The notes under the pieces are model-generated. The model did no database searches, was not told the origin of the DNA, and worked only from the letters and a program-made list of their open reading frames with translations. Position numbers and translations under genes: made by a program. This document shows, in pieces, positions 17,071 to 27,009 of a DNA stretch of 64,000 bases. This stretch comes from Verrucomicrobiota bacterium (GTDB taxonomy: Bacteria; Verrucomicrobiota; Kiritimatiellia; CAIVKH01): contig JACKPT010000014.1 in assembly GCA_024233345.1 (NCBI GenBank), forward strand, positions 21,442-85,441, read 5' to 3'. Within the stretch, counting starts at the first letter, position 1. The number at the start of each line of letters is the position of its first letter.

Positions 17071-20000
17071 GTGGAAACGTATCTCATCAGGCAGCGGCCA
17101 TTCCGGCTGAGGCAAATCGGCCTTTGGGGGTCGATGTGTGCCATGCTGTGTCTGGTCGGTGCCAGTCATGCCCAGCAAACCTACTATGTGGCGACCAATG
17201 GCAGCGATATCGCGTCGGGCCTCTCCACCAACACCCCTTTTCTCACCCTGCAAAAGGCGTTGGATACCGTGGGTCCCGGCGACACCATCCTGATGCGTGG
17301 GGGAACCTACCGCGGACGGGCTCAAGCCACACAAAATGGAACTGCAGCCCAACCCATCACACTCCAAGCCTATTCCAATGAAGTCCCGGTTCTCAAGGGC
17401 TCCATCATGGTCACCAACTGGACCCTCCACAGCGGGGCGATCTGGAAACGAACCGGTTGGACCAATTGGAGCCAGCAGGTTTTTGTGGATGAAGAGCCTC
17501 TGCAGATGATCGGCAAGACCGCCATCAATGCCTATGCCCCCATTGGACTTGGAGTCGCGGACATGATGCCGGGTTCCTTTTTTGTCTCTACAAACACCCA
17601 GACCCTGTACATCTGGCTTCCCGACAATGAGGCCCCCCATAGTCACTTGATCGAGGCCTCGGTGGGCGATTATTTCCGAATTCTGGAACTCCTGAGCTTT
17701 TATCACACCCGTGGGCTCCATGTTCGCCATGCCAATGTCATTGTCCAATTCGCCGCCGTTTTTACCGGAAATAATTCGATCATGGAGAATTGCACCATTC
17801 AGGACAATGACATGATTGGCGTAAGCGTCGGGGAAAATGCGGTGCTGCAGGACTGTGATATTTCCCACAATGGCGTCCTGGGAGTCCATGGAATCTATAC
17901 CAACATGACCATTCGCAACAACCTGGTGTATAGCAACAACTACCGGGGGTTTAACGACAACTTCATCTCGGCGGGAATCAAGTTGCACAGTGCTGGAGCC
18001 TCCCTGGTGGAAAGCAACCTGGTCCACGACAATTTTGGCAATGGCATCTGGCTGGACTTCTGCCGGGATGAGAGCCTGAAGCGAGTCCGGGCCAACATCC
18101 TTTTGCGAAATCGGCGCCCCCCCTCCCGCCCCGATGCCGCCGCAGCGGCCCTGTTCGCGGAGATCAGCCGGAACGTACTCTTTGAGAACAACCTCCTGAT
18201 CGATAACAGCATCACGGGCATTCGAATCGCCGAGAGCGATGGGTGCCGCATTTTGAATAACACCATTGCCGGAACCGAAGGCCACGCCGGAATTGAGGCG
18301 CGCCTGACCCCCCGGTATATACCGATCAACCAGTACGTGGACGATCTTCCCGAAAATTATCAATGGACCTCCTTCACCAGCAATCAAATCGCCAACAATA
18401 TTCTTTATGACAATCAGGTCGATTATGACTTGTACTGGCCGACCAACTCCCCCTCCACCAATGTGGTGGTTCAGGGAAACACCAGCGACTTCAATTTGTT
18501 TTATCGGGAAACCAACGCCCCGGTGTTCCGGGCGGGAAGCATTTGGACCAATCTTGCCACCTTTGTCGCGGCAACCGGGTTTGACCTTCACAGCCTCCAG
18601 CAAACGCCCCGTCTTTCCGCGCCCGCGGCCCTGGATTATCGACCAGCCTTTAATTCACCCGCAGTGGATGCCGGCACCAATCTACCGGAGGTGATCAGCA
18701 CCACCGACCTCGAGGGAGAAACGCGGGTGCAGTTTGGCGCGGTGGACCTCGGGTGCTATGAGTTCAATGGCTCGGCGGAGGCCATTGCCCCGGCGATCAG
18801 CATTTCCACACCCGGCGGAATCCTTGCCTATGACACCCCTCTGATCGAGGGCATCAACAACGCCAACGTCGTTGGAGAAATCATCGCCAACGTATCGGAG
18901 GATGGCGGCACCACCAACCTTTATCCTGTGGATCGAACCACGGACACGGCGTGGGAGATCAACAGCCTGGTGCTCGAAACCGGAATTCAATACGCGATTA
19001 CCGTCATTGCCACCAACCTGAATGGCACCCCGGCCTCTGACAGTGTGGTTGTGGAGCGGGGAGGTATCGGCACCGGTCAGCCCTGGATATGGGTCACCAA
19101 TCGACCACCATTGGACGCCTTGACCACAACCTATCCATTGGGTGGATCAAACAATTCACACGTGGCAGGATCCATGCAATGGATCAATTACTACGCTGGC
19201 GCCCCGATCAGTTCAGGCGAATTTTCCCGCGCCGGCGCGACCTGGACCACCGTGATTTCCGGTTTGCAAACCGGCGAGAACCGGGTGGTTTTCCATGCCA
19301 CCAATGCCTGGGGTATCCTCGCCACGACGACCGCAACCGTTCACCATGGTGAAACGCCGCTACACTATGTCTCCACAAACTCGATCACCCCCGCCTACCC
19401 TTACCTGAGCTGGGAGACCGCCGCCCACGTCCTCATGGATGCGGTCGATGCGGCATCCGATGGGGATCGCATTCTCGTCGGGCCGGGAGACTATGCGCAC
19501 GGCTACCGGGACCACCTCTATGGCGCAGCACGGGTGCTGCTCGACAAGGGGGTTACCCTGGAAAGTAGCGACGGCGCGGCCACCACCACCATTCATGGGT
19601 ACCGGGAAGGGGAACCGATTGCCATGCGTTGCATACTCATGCTTCACAGCAACGCCGTCCTGAAAGGGTTCACTCTGACTGGCGGCACCGCGCTTGGAAT
19701 TTATCCGCTGGAGCGGAAATATGGAGGCGGGCTGCTGGCATTCGACATGCAGGAAATATCCGACTGCCTCTTCATCAACAATACCGCACTGCCCGATGGA
19801 AGCGGCGGGGGAGCGATGGTATACGAATCCGGCGGCCTGATCACCCGGAGTACCTTCGCCAGTAACACGGCAGCCAATGGTGCAGGCCTTGCCCTGTGGT
19901 TTGGCAAAAATACACAGGGCTCTCAGCTCATCGCATTCGGAAACCAGGCCGAGATTTCAGGGGGCGGCTTCTCCATCGACAATTGTGCCCGCGTTCACAG

Positions 20001-21594
20001 CATGCTCGCCTATGGCAACCATGCCGGACACTATGGCGGTGGATTTTCGATCGCCAACAACGTTTTCATCTGGAACACCACGTCGGAAGACAATAGCGCC
20101 GGGCTCGGCGGCGGGGGGTACTACTTCATCGCCTCCACCGCCGAAGTCTATAATGCCATGGCCTGGAGCAACACCCCCAACGCCCTCGGCGTGGCCAGCA
20201 ACCATCTTCCCCACCGGGTTTACAACAGCCTGCTTGGCGGCGATTTGCCCACTTCGGTGGTTACCTATGTCCGTCTGAACAGGGAACCGGAATACCAGAA
20301 TGCTGCGGGGGGCGATTACCGGCTTCAGAAGACCTCCCCGGGCATCGATGCGGGAATCCAGAATACCTGGATTACCAACCGTCTGGATCTTGACGGCTTT
20401 GCCCGAAAAGCCGGGCCCGCCCTCGACCTTGGCGCCTATGAATACTGGGCACGGGTATGGGCGACCCTTTCCGCCACGGCCTATTACAGTGGGACCAGTA
20501 GCTGGGTAAACCTCAGCATCACCTGGGCACCGGACCGGGTTCTTTCCAACTATACAGTCAGCCTGAGCCTGCCTCCGGGGTGGAGTGTGGGTGCTTGCAC
20601 CGGAGGCCCGCCGGCAACCATTGTCTCTCCCACCCAACTGGTCTTTCAAACCGCACTGACCTCCGCGCCCACCGTGGTTCAGCTTCGCCTGGATGTCCCA
20701 CCATCCTCCTCCGGCCTGCAAACCGTGGTCCTGCACCAGGCATACCAAGTCACCGGCATGACCTCTCCGGTATCTGAATCAGCGGCGGCATCGCTGACGT
20801 TTGATCAGTATAAATACCTGGACGTAACCCCGATCGGCTCCGGCTATGTCACGATCAATAATGGATGGTATGACCCTGGTGACGCCATCCGCCTGTATGC
20901 GGAAGCCGCAGCAGGTTGGCGGTTCCGCGGTTGGTTGGGGGATACGGAAAACGCGATCACCAACCAGGACCTGTCCCTGAATATCATCATGGATCAACAC
21001 CGGACCATCCAGGCGGACTTTGTCAAACTGGTGACCCTCACCGTCACCTCGGCCTTCTCGGCAGTGTCCCCGCCCGAACTGACCTATGTGATCGATCAAG
21101 GCACGCGCATGGACCTCTCCGCCCTGGCAACCGTAACCAATCAAGGCGTGACCTATGTTGTCGCGGGTTGGCAGGGAACCGGCACCCTTCCCTCTTTTGG
21201 GACCGCACGCTCCCTCTCCGCTCCGATCGATCAAGATACCTCCCTGACCTGGATCTGGAATCCGGTTTCGATCACCCACCAAGCCAGTGGATACCGGATT
21301 CGCGGCACCCTGACCGCCGATATCACCCTGACCATGAGGTTTGAGCCCATGCCGGAAATCTCCCAAGTCTGGTTTCATCCGGTATTACCCCCCGGAGCCT
21401 CGCTCCTGGATGCCTGGGGCGCCCAGAATCCATCCGTGACCTCCAATGGATTTGTGCTGGTTCAGCAGGACTTAACCACCGGTGAGGCGGAGGTTCAGAT
21501 CTCCATCAAACTTCCGCCGGACCACCACGGCCCCTTTCCATTCAGCAGCGAGGGCGGGGTCAACGCACTTCCCGGAGAGACCTTTACGATGTAA
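17071..21594 (+). CDS. Giant secreted right-handed beta-helix protein
   Basis: A 1507-residue protein starting at GTG with GGAAGG 6 nt upstream. A signal peptide runs to about residue 36 (GASHAQ|QTYYV). Two beta-helix blocks follow: residues about 40-560 begin with ATNGSDIASGLSTNTPFLTL and MRGGTYRG, and a second block at about 760-1110 begins HYVSTNSITPAYPYLSWETA. An Ig-like linker lies between them. The C-terminus has an InlB/bacterial-repeat-like stretch (GWYDPGDAIRLYAEAAAGWR, then FRGWLGDTENAITNQDLSL) and a domain shared with the next gene. No PEP-CTERM or LPXTG tail is visible. Beta-helices of this type bind or cleave polysaccharides; a catalytic site is not evident. Confidence 0.8.
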   Translation: METYLIRQRPFRLRQIGLWGSMCAMLCLVGASHAQQTYYVATNGSDIASGLSTNTPFLTLQKALDTVGPGDTILMRGGTYRGRAQATQNGTAAQPITLQAYSNEVPVLKGSIMVTNWTLHSGAIWKRTGWTNWSQQVFVDEEPLQMIGKTAINAYAPIGLGVADMMPGSFFVSTNTQTLYIWLPDNEAPHSHLIEASVGDYFRILELLSFYHTRGLHVRHANVIVQFAAVFTGNNSIMENCTIQDNDMIGVSVGENAVLQDCDISHNGVLGVHGIYTNMTIRNNLVYSNNYRGFNDNFISAGIKLHSAGASLVESNLVHDNFGNGIWLDFCRDESLKRVRANILLRNRRPPSRPDAAAAALFAEISRNVLFENNLLIDNSITGIRIAESDGCRILNNTIAGTEGHAGIEARLTPRYIPINQYVDDLPENYQWTSFTSNQIANNILYDNQVDYDLYWPTNSPSTNVVVQGNTSDFNLFYRETNAPVFRAGSIWTNLATFVAATGFDLHSLQQTPRLSAPAALDYRPAFNSPAVDAGTNLPEVISTTDLEGETRVQFGAVDLGCYEFNGSAEAIAPAISISTPGGILAYDTPLIEGINNANVVGEIIANVSEDGGTTNLYPVDRTTDTAWEINSLVLETGIQYAITVIATNLNGTPASDSVVVERGGIGTGQPWIWVTNRPPLDALTTTYPLGGSNNSHVAGSMQWINYYAGAPISSGEFSRAGATWTTVISGLQTGENRVVFHATNAWGILATTTATVHHGETPLHYVSTNSITPAYPYLSWETAAHVLMDAVDAASDGDRILVGPGDYAHGYRDHLYGAARVLLDKGVTLESSDGAATTTIHGYREGEPIAMRCILMLHSNAVLKGFTLTGGTALGIYPLERKYGGGLLAFDMQEISDCLFINNTALPDGSGGGAMVYESGGLITRSTFASNTAANGAGLALWFGKNTQGSQLIAFGNQAEISGGGFSIDNCARVHSMLAYGNHAGHYGGGFSIANNVFIWNTTSEDNSAGLGGGGYYFIASTAEVYNAMAWSNTPNALGVASNHLPHRVYNSLLGGDLPTSVVTYVRLNREPEYQNAAGGDYRLQKTSPGIDAGIQNTWITNRLDLDGFARKAGPALDLGAYEYWARVWATLSATAYYSGTSSWVNLSITWAPDRVLSNYTVSLSLPPGWSVGACTGGPPATIVSPTQLVFQTALTSAPTVVQLRLDVPPSSSGLQTVVLHQAYQVTGMTSPVSESAAASLTFDQYKYLDVTPIGSGYVTINNGWYDPGDAIRLYAEAAAGWRFRGWLGDTENAITNQDLSLNIIMDQHRTIQADFVKLVTLTVTSAFSAVSPPELTYVIDQGTRMDLSALATVTNQGVTYVVAGWQGTGTLPSFGTARSLSAPIDQDTSLTWIWNPVSITHQASGYRIRGTLTADITLTMRFEPMPEISQVWFHPVLPPGASLLDAWGAQNPSVTSNGFVLVQQDLTTGEAEVQISIKLPPDHHGPFPFSSEGGVNALPGETFTM

Positions 21595-21621
21595 CGCCCA
21601 CAAGGCGAAAGCGAGGCAACC

Positions 21622-24303
21622 ATGAATACACATCTGCCAACAAAAAGAGTTCCAACCGGCGTTCTCAGAACGCTCGGTTACGCCAGAATGGCCCTGGCCG
21701 GTTGTTCGATGCTCCTCGCGCCGCTGCATGCCCTCGGAGAGGCGGTAACCGCGAGCCCAGACCCGCTGTTGATTATGCCCCGCCACAGCGCGGATACGGA
21801 TGGAGATGCCTTTTCCATAGACACCAATGAGTTCGCGGCGGTACTGGATTATTGGCGAAACGGACGTTACGGCATCGCCCCAGCGGAAGCAGACGGGTAT
21901 GCGCCAGAAAGCACCGATACCAATGGTGTCAGGCACGCGGCCGACTATGATGGCACCTCCTGGTCCATTGGATTCGAAGAAATCCTCCGGGCACTGGCCC
22001 TTCAGCGGGCGACCGAATACCGATACACCGCCGCCGCCCCCGGCGGTTTTGCCCCGGTTCCGGAAGGCGGCAGCTACACACCACCAGACCCTGCGGATTA
22101 TACCGGAACTGTACGCTATGTCTCGGCAGCATCCATAAACCCGGTCGCCCCCTACACCAATCTCACCGAGGCGGCGACGGATATTCAAACGGCGATCGAT
22201 GCTTCCATGAATGGGGACCTGATTTTCATCGATTCGGGCGTCTACAACACGGGCTATCGGACCAACGCTTATGGTACCAGCCGGATCCTTGTCACCAAGG
22301 GCGTAACCCTGGCCAGCCTGTATGGCCCCGAACAGACAATCATCGAAGGAAGCGCTGCGGAATTCATCAGGGGCATCTTCGTGAACCATGCCCAGGCCGA
22401 GCTCCACGGGCTCGGTATTCGCCATGGTGTTGTCAATGGAAATTCAGCAAATCTACTCGAACGGGATGGCGGTGGCCTCCTCGCCTGGGGAGCCAGCAAA
22501 ATCCGGGATTGTGTGATCGAGAACTGCTCGGCGACCCCCTGGGGATCCGGAGGCGGCGCCTATATTGCCAAGGTTACCGGCAGGGTGGAGCGAATCACCG
22601 CACGTAACTGTCAGGCAAATGCCGGCGGCGGAATTGCAGTCTTCTGGGGGCAGAGTCTTTACCTCGACGGGTGCACCCTGGTCAGCAACAGCGCAATCTA
22701 TGGCGGTGGCATGATCGCCGACAATGCTCCGCGCATCATCAATCTGCTCGCGCTGCACAACAACGCCAGCATTCGCGGGGGCGGTATCAGCCTCGGTACC
22801 TTTGTCGGAATCTGGCATGCAACCATTCTCCATAATTCCGCCGGAACCGACTCCGGCGGGATTTATTTCTATGACCGCTCCTCTGTTGCCAATTCGATTG
22901 TGATCTCCAACGGAATATCTGCCTTGAGCTCGGCGGCCACCAACAATTCGATCATCAACAGCTATATCGACATACCAACCAATGCGCTGCTCAGCTACCG
23001 GTCGATGGTGACAACCCCACCAACCTTCGTGGATCCCGACAATGGAAATTATCGGCTTACATACCCCTCGCCTCTCATCGATGCCGGATCATACTCCGCA
23101 TGGATGGCCGGCTTCACAGACCTCGACGGAACTCCCCGCACGCTGGGGGCCGCACCGGATCTCGGGGCCTATGAAATGGAATCTCTTTCCGCAGTACCCT
23201 CTGATGCTTCCTACATCCCCGGATCCAACCTTCAGGCTACTGTCACCATCGACTTTCCGACAGACCGGAAGCCCTTGAGCCTGGGAATTCAATTGACCCC
23301 GCCCGCAGGCTGGAGCGTGATCGGAATCGAGGGGCCAGGCACCCCGGAGGCCACCGCCGAGGGGTTTGTGTTCACCGGAGACCTTCAATCCTCCATGACG
23401 GTTACCGTGACCCTTTTTGCCGCCCAGGCAACCACCGGCACCGTGGAACTCGCGGCGGATCTTCTCTGGATGGCCGATGGCATGATCGACCTGAACACCT
23501 CGACCCTGACCCCTTCGGCTTTTCCCATCACCCCCATGTATCCGCTTTTCCTCTCTACTTCCGGGCAAGGGCAACTGAGTCTGCCCACCGGATGGTTCCC
23601 GGTGGGTTCCACGGTAACCGTGTCTGCGGTAGCGGATCCCGGCTGGCGCTTTGTCCAGTGGCTTGGCGATACCAATGGATCGGAAATGGTTGATACAACC
23701 CTCTATCTGGTTATTGCCGACGGCCCCATGAATGTCGATGCCGCCTTTATTCAATTGCATCAACTGACGATCGCCTCACCCTATGGCTCCTCAACCCCTC
23801 CAGCGGGAACACAGCAATATGATGATGGAACCACGATCCTGGTCTCCATGAGTGAAGCCTCGGTTCACATGGGCGAAACCCAATATGTATGCACCGGCTG
23901 GGCCGGGTCGGGAAGTGTGCCCGCGCAGGGGAGCAGCCGCAGCGTGGAGTTGGTCATCACCAATGACACCCAAATCCTGTGGACCTGGTCTGCGCTCACG
24001 GCAAGCCACTCATCCCGTGGTTATCGGGCCGCGGGTACGTACAAGGCGCTGGTTGAATGTGAAGTTGTCTATGACCCCGCCCCCACAATTACCCAGGTCT
24101 GGTGGAAAGCCATGCTCCCATCCGGCTCGGTCATCACCTCGGTCAGCGGCGAGGGGAATCCCACGATCGACAACGGGGCTATTCTCATCCGAGAGAATCT
24201 GACCGGGGGAAGTTTCCGATTTACCTATGACGTGACCCTGCCCCCGGTTTTAGGAGGCCCCTTGACTATCGGCGGAGAGTCGGGCGTGAACGATCCGAAC
24301 TGA
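21622..24303 (+). CDS. Secreted beta-helix protein with dockerin-like pair
   Basis: An 893-residue protein with a signal peptide (cleavage near residue 36, LHALGEA). Residues about 52-140 carry two copies of a calcium-loop/dockerin-like module: HSADTDGDAFSIDTNEFAAV...GYAP and HAADYDGTSWSIGFEEILRA...GFAP. A parallel beta-helix follows (starts VRYVSAASINPVAPYTNLTE, ends DLGAYEMESL), then an Ig-like domain, a repeat with FPVGSTVTVSAVADPGWRFV, and a C-terminal region similar to the end of the 17071 gene (GYRAAGTYKALVECEV, TITQVWWKAMLPSGS). It is a paralogue of its neighbours and probably an extracellular or outer-surface protein. Confidence 0.78.
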   Translation: MNTHLPTKRVPTGVLRTLGYARMALAGCSMLLAPLHALGEAVTASPDPLLIMPRHSADTDGDAFSIDTNEFAAVLDYWRNGRYGIAPAEADGYAPESTDTNGVRHAADYDGTSWSIGFEEILRALALQRATEYRYTAAAPGGFAPVPEGGSYTPPDPADYTGTVRYVSAASINPVAPYTNLTEAATDIQTAIDASMNGDLIFIDSGVYNTGYRTNAYGTSRILVTKGVTLASLYGPEQTIIEGSAAEFIRGIFVNHAQAELHGLGIRHGVVNGNSANLLERDGGGLLAWGASKIRDCVIENCSATPWGSGGGAYIAKVTGRVERITARNCQANAGGGIAVFWGQSLYLDGCTLVSNSAIYGGGMIADNAPRIINLLALHNNASIRGGGISLGTFVGIWHATILHNSAGTDSGGIYFYDRSSVANSIVISNGISALSSAATNNSIINSYIDIPTNALLSYRSMVTTPPTFVDPDNGNYRLTYPSPLIDAGSYSAWMAGFTDLDGTPRTLGAAPDLGAYEMESLSAVPSDASYIPGSNLQATVTIDFPTDRKPLSLGIQLTPPAGWSVIGIEGPGTPEATAEGFVFTGDLQSSMTVTVTLFAAQATTGTVELAADLLWMADGMIDLNTSTLTPSAFPITPMYPLFLSTSGQGQLSLPTGWFPVGSTVTVSAVADPGWRFVQWLGDTNGSEMVDTTLYLVIADGPMNVDAAFIQLHQLTIASPYGSSTPPAGTQQYDDGTTILVSMSEASVHMGETQYVCTGWAGSGSVPAQGSSRSVELVITNDTQILWTWSALTASHSSRGYRAAGTYKALVECEVVYDPAPTITQVWWKAMLPSGSVITSVSGEGNPTIDNGAILIRENLTGGSFRFTYDVTLPPVLGGPLTIGGESGVNDPN

Positions 24304-24363
24304 GTTCGCCGCTTGCCTGACAAGAAAAGTACGAACGACCTGGGGATGGAATGAATCCTGCTT

Positions 24364-26958
24364 TTGATAGGATTCGTGAAGTCGGGATTTCCAAGGTGGG
24401 TGGGTCATTTCTTCCGGATGCAGGTATGGGGGCTGGTTCCTCTGGTTGCCGCATGGGTGGGGTGCACCTTCGCGGTGGCAGAGGCAGCTCTGGTCAAGCC
24501 CACCACCCTGAGCATTGACCCCTATCATCGCGCCGATATCACCTCGCCACTCGTATTGAAACCACGGCACTCTGTCGACTTTCAGGACATGAACGGACAG
24601 ATCTCGGATGCGGAGATCGCCCTGACCATTGGATTGTGGCAAAGCAGCGAGTATCATCTGAGCCCATCCACCGAGCTCGGTTATGCTGCGGGAGCCGGGA
24701 GCCAGACTGGGATTGTCCATAGCGCAGACCAACTCGCCCCTCAATGGACCATTGATACCACGGAGTTGACCCGGCAGCTTGCCTCATGGAGAGCCGGTCG
24801 ATATCAGGAATCCACCAATGCATGGGATGGCTTTGTCCCGGTGTGGAGCCTGCCCTATCGTTTGTCCACCAACACCTACACGGCGGTTCTGTATGTCGAT
24901 GCCGCCAGCACCAACCCGCTCCCCCCCTACGCCAGCATGGGAACTGCCGCCAAAACCCTTCAGGATGCGGTGGATGCTGCCCCCAATGGCGCGGTTATCC
25001 GGGTCGCTTCAGGAATCTACTGCACCGGGGCGACGACCAATGCGGTCGGTATTAACCGGGTGGTTCTGACCAAGCCGGTAACCCTCGAAAGCATCGAAGG
25101 GCCGGAAGCGACGATGATTCTCGGTGAAAGCGAGCCAGCCACCCGCTGCGTCTATATCAATCATCCCCAGGCAGTCCTTCGCGGCTTTACCCTCGCCTAC
25201 GGATTCAGCGGCGGACTCGGCAGCACCCTTCAGGAGAAAAGCGGCGGCGGACTGCTGGCGCTGAACGTTCAGGAGATTTCCTCCTGCGTGATCGACAACT
25301 GCTCCGCGCTTCCCTGGGGCAGTGGTGGCGGCATGGCGCTGTTTTCTGCCTCCGGATTGGTTAACCGGGTCGAGGTTAAAAACAGCGAGGCTGCTTATGG
25401 GGGCGGGGTGGCCATCTACTGGGGCTCCTACACCCGATTTCGCAATGGCCAGATTCATCACAACACCGCATCGGTCACGGGCGGAGGACTCGTGGTTGAT
25501 AATTGCCCCAACCTGATCAACCTCCTGATCCACCATAACGACGCCGCCCTGAACGCAGGGGGAGCATCCCTCGGCCAGGGATCGGAATTGTGGCATGGCA
25601 CGGTGGTCAACAATGCATCCGCAAGCGCCGGTGGCATCCTGCTGGCCGGCAATGGCGCAAGAGTCGGGAACAGCATCGTCTACTATAACAGCGGGGGAAA
25701 CCTCGCCCGGCAGGCCGGCACCTCAGGCCAAACCGTATTGAACTCCTGCTCCTCCACCATCAACGATCCGGAGATTGCCGCGACCAATCTGCTCACCACG
25801 ATTCCCCAATTTATCAACCCATTGCTCGACGACTATCGATTGCGCAGTAAAACATCTCCCTTGATCGATGCCGGGATGACCCGCAGTTGGTCCGGCCTGC
25901 TTGAGGATCTCGATGGCGCGCCCCGACTGCTCGGCGACGCGCCGGACATGGGAGCATATGAGCATGCCCAGGTGAATCTGGCCCTGTCCGCCCCCACCAA
26001 CGTCACTGCCGGACAAGTCATCCACCTGACAATCGAGGCATCCTGGCCGGAGGGGCTGACCCTCGGCGCTCTGAATCTTGACCTGGACCTTCCATCGACC
26101 TGGACTCTTACCGATGCCTCTGGCGATGCCATGCCGGTGATTCACGATGCACAGGTCGTCTTTTTGGGTAAACCGGACAGCACCGGCATCACCGCAGTCG
26201 CCACCATTCAAACGGACTATACACAGGTGTCCAATCAAGCCATCGCCGCCTCGATGACCTGGCAACTGTCCGGCATGACCGAGGCCCTGACCCAGTCCCA
26301 ACAAACCATGCAGGTCAACGCCATCCTGCCCAGCGGTTTTGACCTGACCGCTTTTGCCGGCGCCGGGGGCGTAACCTTCCCCGAGTTCCAAATCATTCCT
26401 GCTGGAAGTAATGGCACCCTGACCATCACCGCGGACCCCTATTACCAAATCGATGTCGTGATGATCGATGCCCAACCGCTCAGCGGCATCAGCGGTTTAA
26501 CCAGTCTGGTCGTGACCATCACGAACCTTCAGGCGGACACCAGCGTGTATGCCTATTTCCGGGCGGCGACCACCACCTATGGCGTTCCTTTGAGCTGGCT
26601 TGCAGGCTATGGCCTGACCAATCAGTCCCCCGAAGCCGAGGCGCAGGATGATGCGGATGGAGATGATATGGCCAACTGGGAAGAGTACCTGGCTGGCACA
26701 TCGCCACTCGACCCCGCATCCCTGTTTGTGTTCGATCAGTCCCACATGCCTGAGGCAAGTCAGCAATCGATTCTCACCTGGCCCAGCGTTTCCGGCCGGA
26801 TTTATCATATTCAAATCGCCGATGAACTGACCCCCGCAATCTGGACACCCCTCGCGACAAACCTCGTGGCCACACCGCCCGAAAACAGTTTTCAGGTCCC
26901 TCCCGCCGGTGCCGCCGGTGCGGGATTCTATCGGATTCTCGTCGAGCCTGCGCCATAG
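24364..26958 (+). CDS. Secreted beta-helix protein with dockerin-like pair and thrombospondin-3-like calcium motif
   Basis: A third paralogue of 864 residues. The start is uncertain: TTG at 24364, or ATG at 24418 (18 codons in), which also gives a signal peptide. The order is signal peptide; two dockerin-like modules (HSVDFQDMNGQISDAEIALT and HSADQLAPQWTIDTTELTRQ); a beta-helix from LYVDAASTNPLPPYASMGTA to DMGAYEHAQV; an Ig-like domain; and near residue 760 DDADGDDMANWEEYLAGTSP, a D-x-D-G-D-x-x-x-N-x-x-E-Y-x-A-G-T-x-P calcium motif common at the C-terminus of PVC secreted proteins, followed by a beta-rich end. The function is unknown; a surface adhesin or glycan-binding role is possible. Confidence 0.75.
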   Translation: MIGFVKSGFPRWVGHFFRMQVWGLVPLVAAWVGCTFAVAEAALVKPTTLSIDPYHRADITSPLVLKPRHSVDFQDMNGQISDAEIALTIGLWQSSEYHLSPSTELGYAAGAGSQTGIVHSADQLAPQWTIDTTELTRQLASWRAGRYQESTNAWDGFVPVWSLPYRLSTNTYTAVLYVDAASTNPLPPYASMGTAAKTLQDAVDAAPNGAVIRVASGIYCTGATTNAVGINRVVLTKPVTLESIEGPEATMILGESEPATRCVYINHPQAVLRGFTLAYGFSGGLGSTLQEKSGGGLLALNVQEISSCVIDNCSALPWGSGGGMALFSASGLVNRVEVKNSEAAYGGGVAIYWGSYTRFRNGQIHHNTASVTGGGLVVDNCPNLINLLIHHNDAALNAGGASLGQGSELWHGTVVNNASASAGGILLAGNGARVGNSIVYYNSGGNLARQAGTSGQTVLNSCSSTINDPEIAATNLLTTIPQFINPLLDDYRLRSKTSPLIDAGMTRSWSGLLEDLDGAPRLLGDAPDMGAYEHAQVNLALSAPTNVTAGQVIHLTIEASWPEGLTLGALNLDLDLPSTWTLTDASGDAMPVIHDAQVVFLGKPDSTGITAVATIQTDYTQVSNQAIAASMTWQLSGMTEALTQSQQTMQVNAILPSGFDLTAFAGAGGVTFPEFQIIPAGSNGTLTITADPYYQIDVVMIDAQPLSGISGLTSLVVTITNLQADTSVYAYFRAATTTYGVPLSWLAGYGLTNQSPEAEAQDDADGDDMANWEEYLAGTSPLDPASLFVFDQSHMPEASQQSILTWPSVSGRIYHIQIADELTPAIWTPLATNLVATPPENSFQVPPAGAAGAGFYRILVEPAP

Positions 26959-26975
26959 ATGGCTGCGGCCTGTCA

Positions 26976-27003
26976 TTGAACCCGATCGCGTATCGCGTAT
27001 ACT
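26976..27003 (+). promoter_or_regulatory. Promoter of the TIGR03790-type gene (predicted leaderless)
   Basis: TTGAAC at 26976-26981, a 16-nt spacer and TATACT at 26998-27003. The -10 box ends 6 nt before the ATG at 27010, so transcription should begin at or next to the A of the start codon. Confidence 0.6.
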
Positions 27004-27009
27004 GGGAAG

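Noticed and set aside
16930..18603. 557-codon open frame on the minus strand
   Set aside because: It lies antisense to the signal peptide and first helix block of the 17071 protein, has no recognisable domain and is a GC-rich shadow frame.
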